NCBI RefSeq assembly: GCF_037975245.1
Contig: NC_092578.1
Coordinates: 560,001 to 624,000, forward strand
DNA length: 64,000 nucleotides
Reading direction: 5' to 3'
Source of the DNA: Apostichopus japonicus
Taxonomy: Eukaryota > Echinodermata > Holothuroidea > Aspidochirotida > Stichopodidae
This document shows, in pieces, positions 60,970-64,000 of this stretch. Numbering within the stretch: the first letter of the stretch is position 1; each line of letters opens with the position of its first letter. The position numbers and the translations under genes are program-made. Below the pieces are notes generated by a model. That model ran no database searches, had not been told where the DNA came from, and saw nothing but the letters and a program-made list of their open reading frames with translations.

Positions 60970-62355
60970 TATAGAGATTCTATAGAGATTTTAAGAGAAA
61001 TATAGTTCAGAAACATTCAGGAAATTTTGTAAACTATTTATTTTCGTAGCTGAACGCTTCACACTCTGCCTAATCAACGACTTTCATTTTGTGAGAAATT
61101 TGTAATCTTTGGTTTTTACTAAATCTATCATTGTTTTGCAAACGTTGAACGACTCACCTGCCACACTTCATTCACACCCTTCAATCAAACACGTCGACAA
61201 AACGTACATGAGAAAGGAGGGCATTAAATGAAGTATATGTCAAAAGAGAAGATGGTCTAACTTATTCGGCCTGATAAAATCAAGATTTATCACCAAGATC
61301 TAGCATTTCTATCCGTCCAAACAAGAGAGGAACGTAAAAGGAAACTTAAACTATATGAAACGATCTACAGGGGAACTTTGAGCCTTTAGGTTGTAGTAAA
61401 CTGCTGAAGGTTCGATTCCAAGATGGCAGCTATGATAATAGTAAACGATATAATATAAGTGATCGAGACATCAGCTTAACTAGGACATAATGAATAGAAT
61501 CACGAATCATCAAATATTGCATTGATATGGGGGGGGGCGTCGAGGGAGGGGGTGCGCATAACGCATTTCCCTTCCTCCCTCCTCCCACACCGGAGACATT
61601 AGGTCACCAAACATTTGGTGACCTCATGCATAGCAGAATGCTCGTCAAAGATGATAATCTTGTGATTCCTTGCATCATTTTAAAGACTTATATAACTACA
61701 TGTATAGGTGATCCTTCCCGGCATTCCTCAATCCTATTCCGCGCTCAATGAAAGTAAAACATTGATGCTTGATAACTGTGAATGATTCCGAATGTGGCGC
61801 ATATAGAAAGCTCATGATAGAAGCAAACCAATAACCGAGCATCGATGCTTTCTTCCAAGAAAGCGTATGAGCTGTTTTGTGTCTATCGGGATAAGCGATT
61901 AAACAGTACATTAAACCTTGGTTCAGCCATGCAAGTACCGCTATAAAACAGTCTCCTATTCAACTGCGGTAAAAGGGCAGAATAACAAACCGTATTTGAT
62001 TTGTAGTTGACTTATTCCAGTTCCTCCCGCCCTTACACCCTCTCTCCCTCATCCAGAACAGCTCCAAATCATATATCACTTATTCATGCAGTGACTTTAA
62101 TAATCCTGATCATCTAGGCATACCTATTGTAAGGATCGTTTCTACAGTACTAACATCCATTCAATCAGTTTGTCTTAGTATTCGACACACTTTATTGCCG
62201 TAGCATCTCCCGAATTGGCATTTTACAGCCTCCATCCAAAGATTACGCGAATATTATAGGCTGGTTGTACTCCTCAAATTAAAATCGTCAAGCTATTTAG
62301 ATAAACAAATTATTTTGACTCCAGACGAAATGGCATCTCGCCTCTTAAGGTAATC
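59500..62355. other. no gene recognised
   Basis: Unique AT-rich DNA with a (TA)n run at 60900-60964 and a G-run near 61529. The overlapping open frames at 60240-60557 (minus) and 60418-60741 (plus) are the longest non-repeat ones here; neither shows a recognisable domain. Confidence 0.5.
60900..60964. repeat. (TA)n microsatellite
   Basis: About 32 uninterrupted TA dinucleotides. Confidence 0.98.
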
Positions 62356-62357
62356 CT

Positions 62358-63752
62358 TATCATATCTAGGCTGGGATCCGAATGCACCTTATCATAAGTA
62401 TGTAGGCTGGGATCCAAATGCACCTTATCATAAGTATATAGGTTGGGATCCGAATGCACCTTATCATAAGTATATAGGTTGGGATCCGAATGCACCTTAT
62501 CATAAGTATATAGGTTGGGATCCGAATGCACCTTATCATAAGTATATAGGTTGTGATCCGAATGCACCTTATCATAAGTATATAGGTTGGGATCCGAATG
62601 CACCTTATCATAAGTATATAGGTTGGGATCCGAATGCACCTTATCATAAGTATATAGGTTGGGATCCGAATGCACCTTATCATAAGTATATAGGTTGTGA
62701 TCCGAATGCACCTTATCATAAGTATATAGGTTGGGATCCGAATGCACCTTATCATAAGTATATAGATTGGGATCCGAATGCACCTTATCATAAGTATATA
62801 GATTGGGATCCGAATGCACCTTATCATAAGTATATAGGTTGGGATCCGAATGCACCTTATCATAAGTATATAGGTTGGGATCCGAATGCACCTTATCATA
62901 AGTATATAGGTTGGGATCCGAATGCACCTTATCATAAGTATATAGGTTGGGATCCGAATGCACCTTATCATAAGTATATAGGTTGGGATCCGAATGCACC
63001 TTATCATAAGTATATAGATTGGGATCCGAATGCACCTTATCATAAGTATATAGGTTGGGATCCGAATGCACCTTATCATAAGTATATAGGTTGGGATCCG
63101 AATGCACCTTATCATAAGTATATAGGTTGGGATCCGAATGCACCTTATCATAAGTATATAGGTTGGGATCCGAATGCACCTTATCATAAGTATATAGATT
63201 GGGATCCGAATGCACCTTATCATAAGTATATAGGTTGGGATCCGAATGCACCTTATCATAAGTATATAGGTTGGGATCCGAATGCACCTTATCATAAGTA
63301 TATAGGTTGGGATCCGAATGCACCTTATCATAAGTATATAGGTTGGGATCCGAATGCACCTTATCATAAGTATATAGATTGGGATCCGAATGCACCTTAT
63401 CATAAGTATATAGATTGGGATCCGAATGCACCTTATCATAAGTATATAGATTGGGATCCGAATGCACCTTATCATAAGTATATAGGTTGGGATCCGAATG
63501 CACCTTATCATAAGTATATAGGTTGGGATCCGAATGCACCTTATCATAAGTATATAGGTTGGGATCCGAATGCACCTTATCATAAGTATATAGGTTGGGA
63601 TCCGAATGCACCTTATCATAAGTATATAGGTTGGGATCCGAATGCACCTTATCATAAGTATATAGGTTGGGATCCGAATGCACCTTATCATAAGTATATA
63701 GGTTGGGATCCGAATTCTAATCATAAGAATATAGGTTGTGATCCGAATGCAG
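62358..63752. repeat. 36-bp satellite-like array, about 38 units, BamHI site in most units
   Basis: Head-to-tail copies of aagtatataggttgggatcc followed by gaatgcaccttatcat, 36 bp, almost identical. Most carry GGATCC; it is lost in the two ggttgtgat units. Variants: gattgggat in seven units, diverged units at both edges (the left with ctgggat, the right with gaattctaatcataagaat). Because 36 is a multiple of three, three frames stay open: two on the minus strand (457 and 452 codons, units VHSDPNLYTYDK and RCIRIPTYILMI) and one on the plus strand (HKYIGWDPNAPY, no start codon). I read these as by-products, not genes. Confidence 0.97.
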
Positions 63753-63754
63753 AT

Positions 63755-64000
63755 TCCTTAAAGGTTCGTGTCGGAAGGAGAGCACCGCACGCAATCGAGG
63801 CTTGCTAGGTTTCTTTTATAGGTAATCTAAGTTAAGGTAATATTAAGTTTCTGATAGTGCTTTTCACTGAAATTGAAACCTAAGTTTAGAACAGTCACAT
63901 GTTTTCATCAAAGTAAACAAATGAAATAACAGTAACTTCCATACACATCGCGATACCTACTGCTTCATTTATTAAACAATGTTCTAATTATATTGTATAT
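63755..64000. other. flank of the satellite, nothing recognised
   Basis: Unique AT-rich sequence; no open frame or repeat of note. Confidence 0.6.

Noticed and set aside
61405-61420. tRNA or SINE B box (ggttcgattcc)
   Set aside because: No matching A box, acceptor stem or anticodon arm could be found upstream; a similar match at about 4546 fails likewise.
62310-63724. Two open frames of 457 and 452 codons as real repeat proteins
   Set aside because: They follow from a 36-bp (multiple of three) unit without stops. The longer begins at GTG inside the array, both overlap each other, and a third frame on the other strand is open too.
62358-63752. CRISPR array (36-bp direct repeats)
   Set aside because: Units are head-to-tail with no spacers, and the genome is an intron-containing animal genome.

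Overview
The window is eukaryotic, animal nuclear DNA. It is AT-rich, its genes are split by GT-AG introns of mostly 0.5-2.5 kb, and it carries many minisatellites, foldback elements and a LINE tail. The two identifiable genes have their closest remembered relatives in deuterostomes, so a marine invertebrate deuterostome such as an echinoderm or hemichordate is the best guess. No species marker is visible.

Region 1 (1-11.7 kb, + strand): the last nine coding exons (328-11107, 345 codons with stop) of a MINDY-4/FAM188B-type deubiquitinase. All exon phases join cleanly. The catalytic Cys and the SESHF His motif are present and the stop is intact; the 5' part of the gene lies left of the window. 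Its introns hold a 68-bp minisatellite, a 16-bp minisatellite and a 1.26-kb TTAA-flanked inverted-repeat element.

Region 2 (11.7-18 kb): intergenic DNA between two convergent genes, with a 50-bp minisatellite at 13.7-14.3 kb.

Region 3 (18.57-30.43 kb, - strand): eleven coding exons that join in phase into a 552-residue class B1 (secretin-family) GPCR, most like parathyroid hormone receptors. It has a six-Cys hormone-binding ectodomain, seven membrane segments and a long Ser/acidic tail ending in the PDZ ligand ETEV. No signal peptide is encoded in the first recognised exon. A tandem splice acceptor there would allow an upstream signal-peptide exon, and one speculative candidate lies near 58 kb.

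Region 4 (30.4-62.3 kb): no complete gene recognised. It contains (TA)n tracts, a roughly 150-bp inverted-repeat element, a 1.9-kb modular foldback element built from about 20-bp repeats (37.5-39.4 kb), a truncated LINE 3' end (42.6-42.85 kb), several minisatellites, and a few orphan exon-like segments with good splice signals (42.1, 45.5 and 55.0-55.4 kb).

Region 5 (62.36-63.75 kb): an array of about 38 units of 36 bp, most carrying a BamHI site, with three open but probably non-coding frames.

The two genes are not known to share a pathway. Their proximity is nevertheless notable, because human MINDY4 lies on 7p14.3 among class B GPCR genes (CRHR2, GHRHR, ADCYAP1R1).
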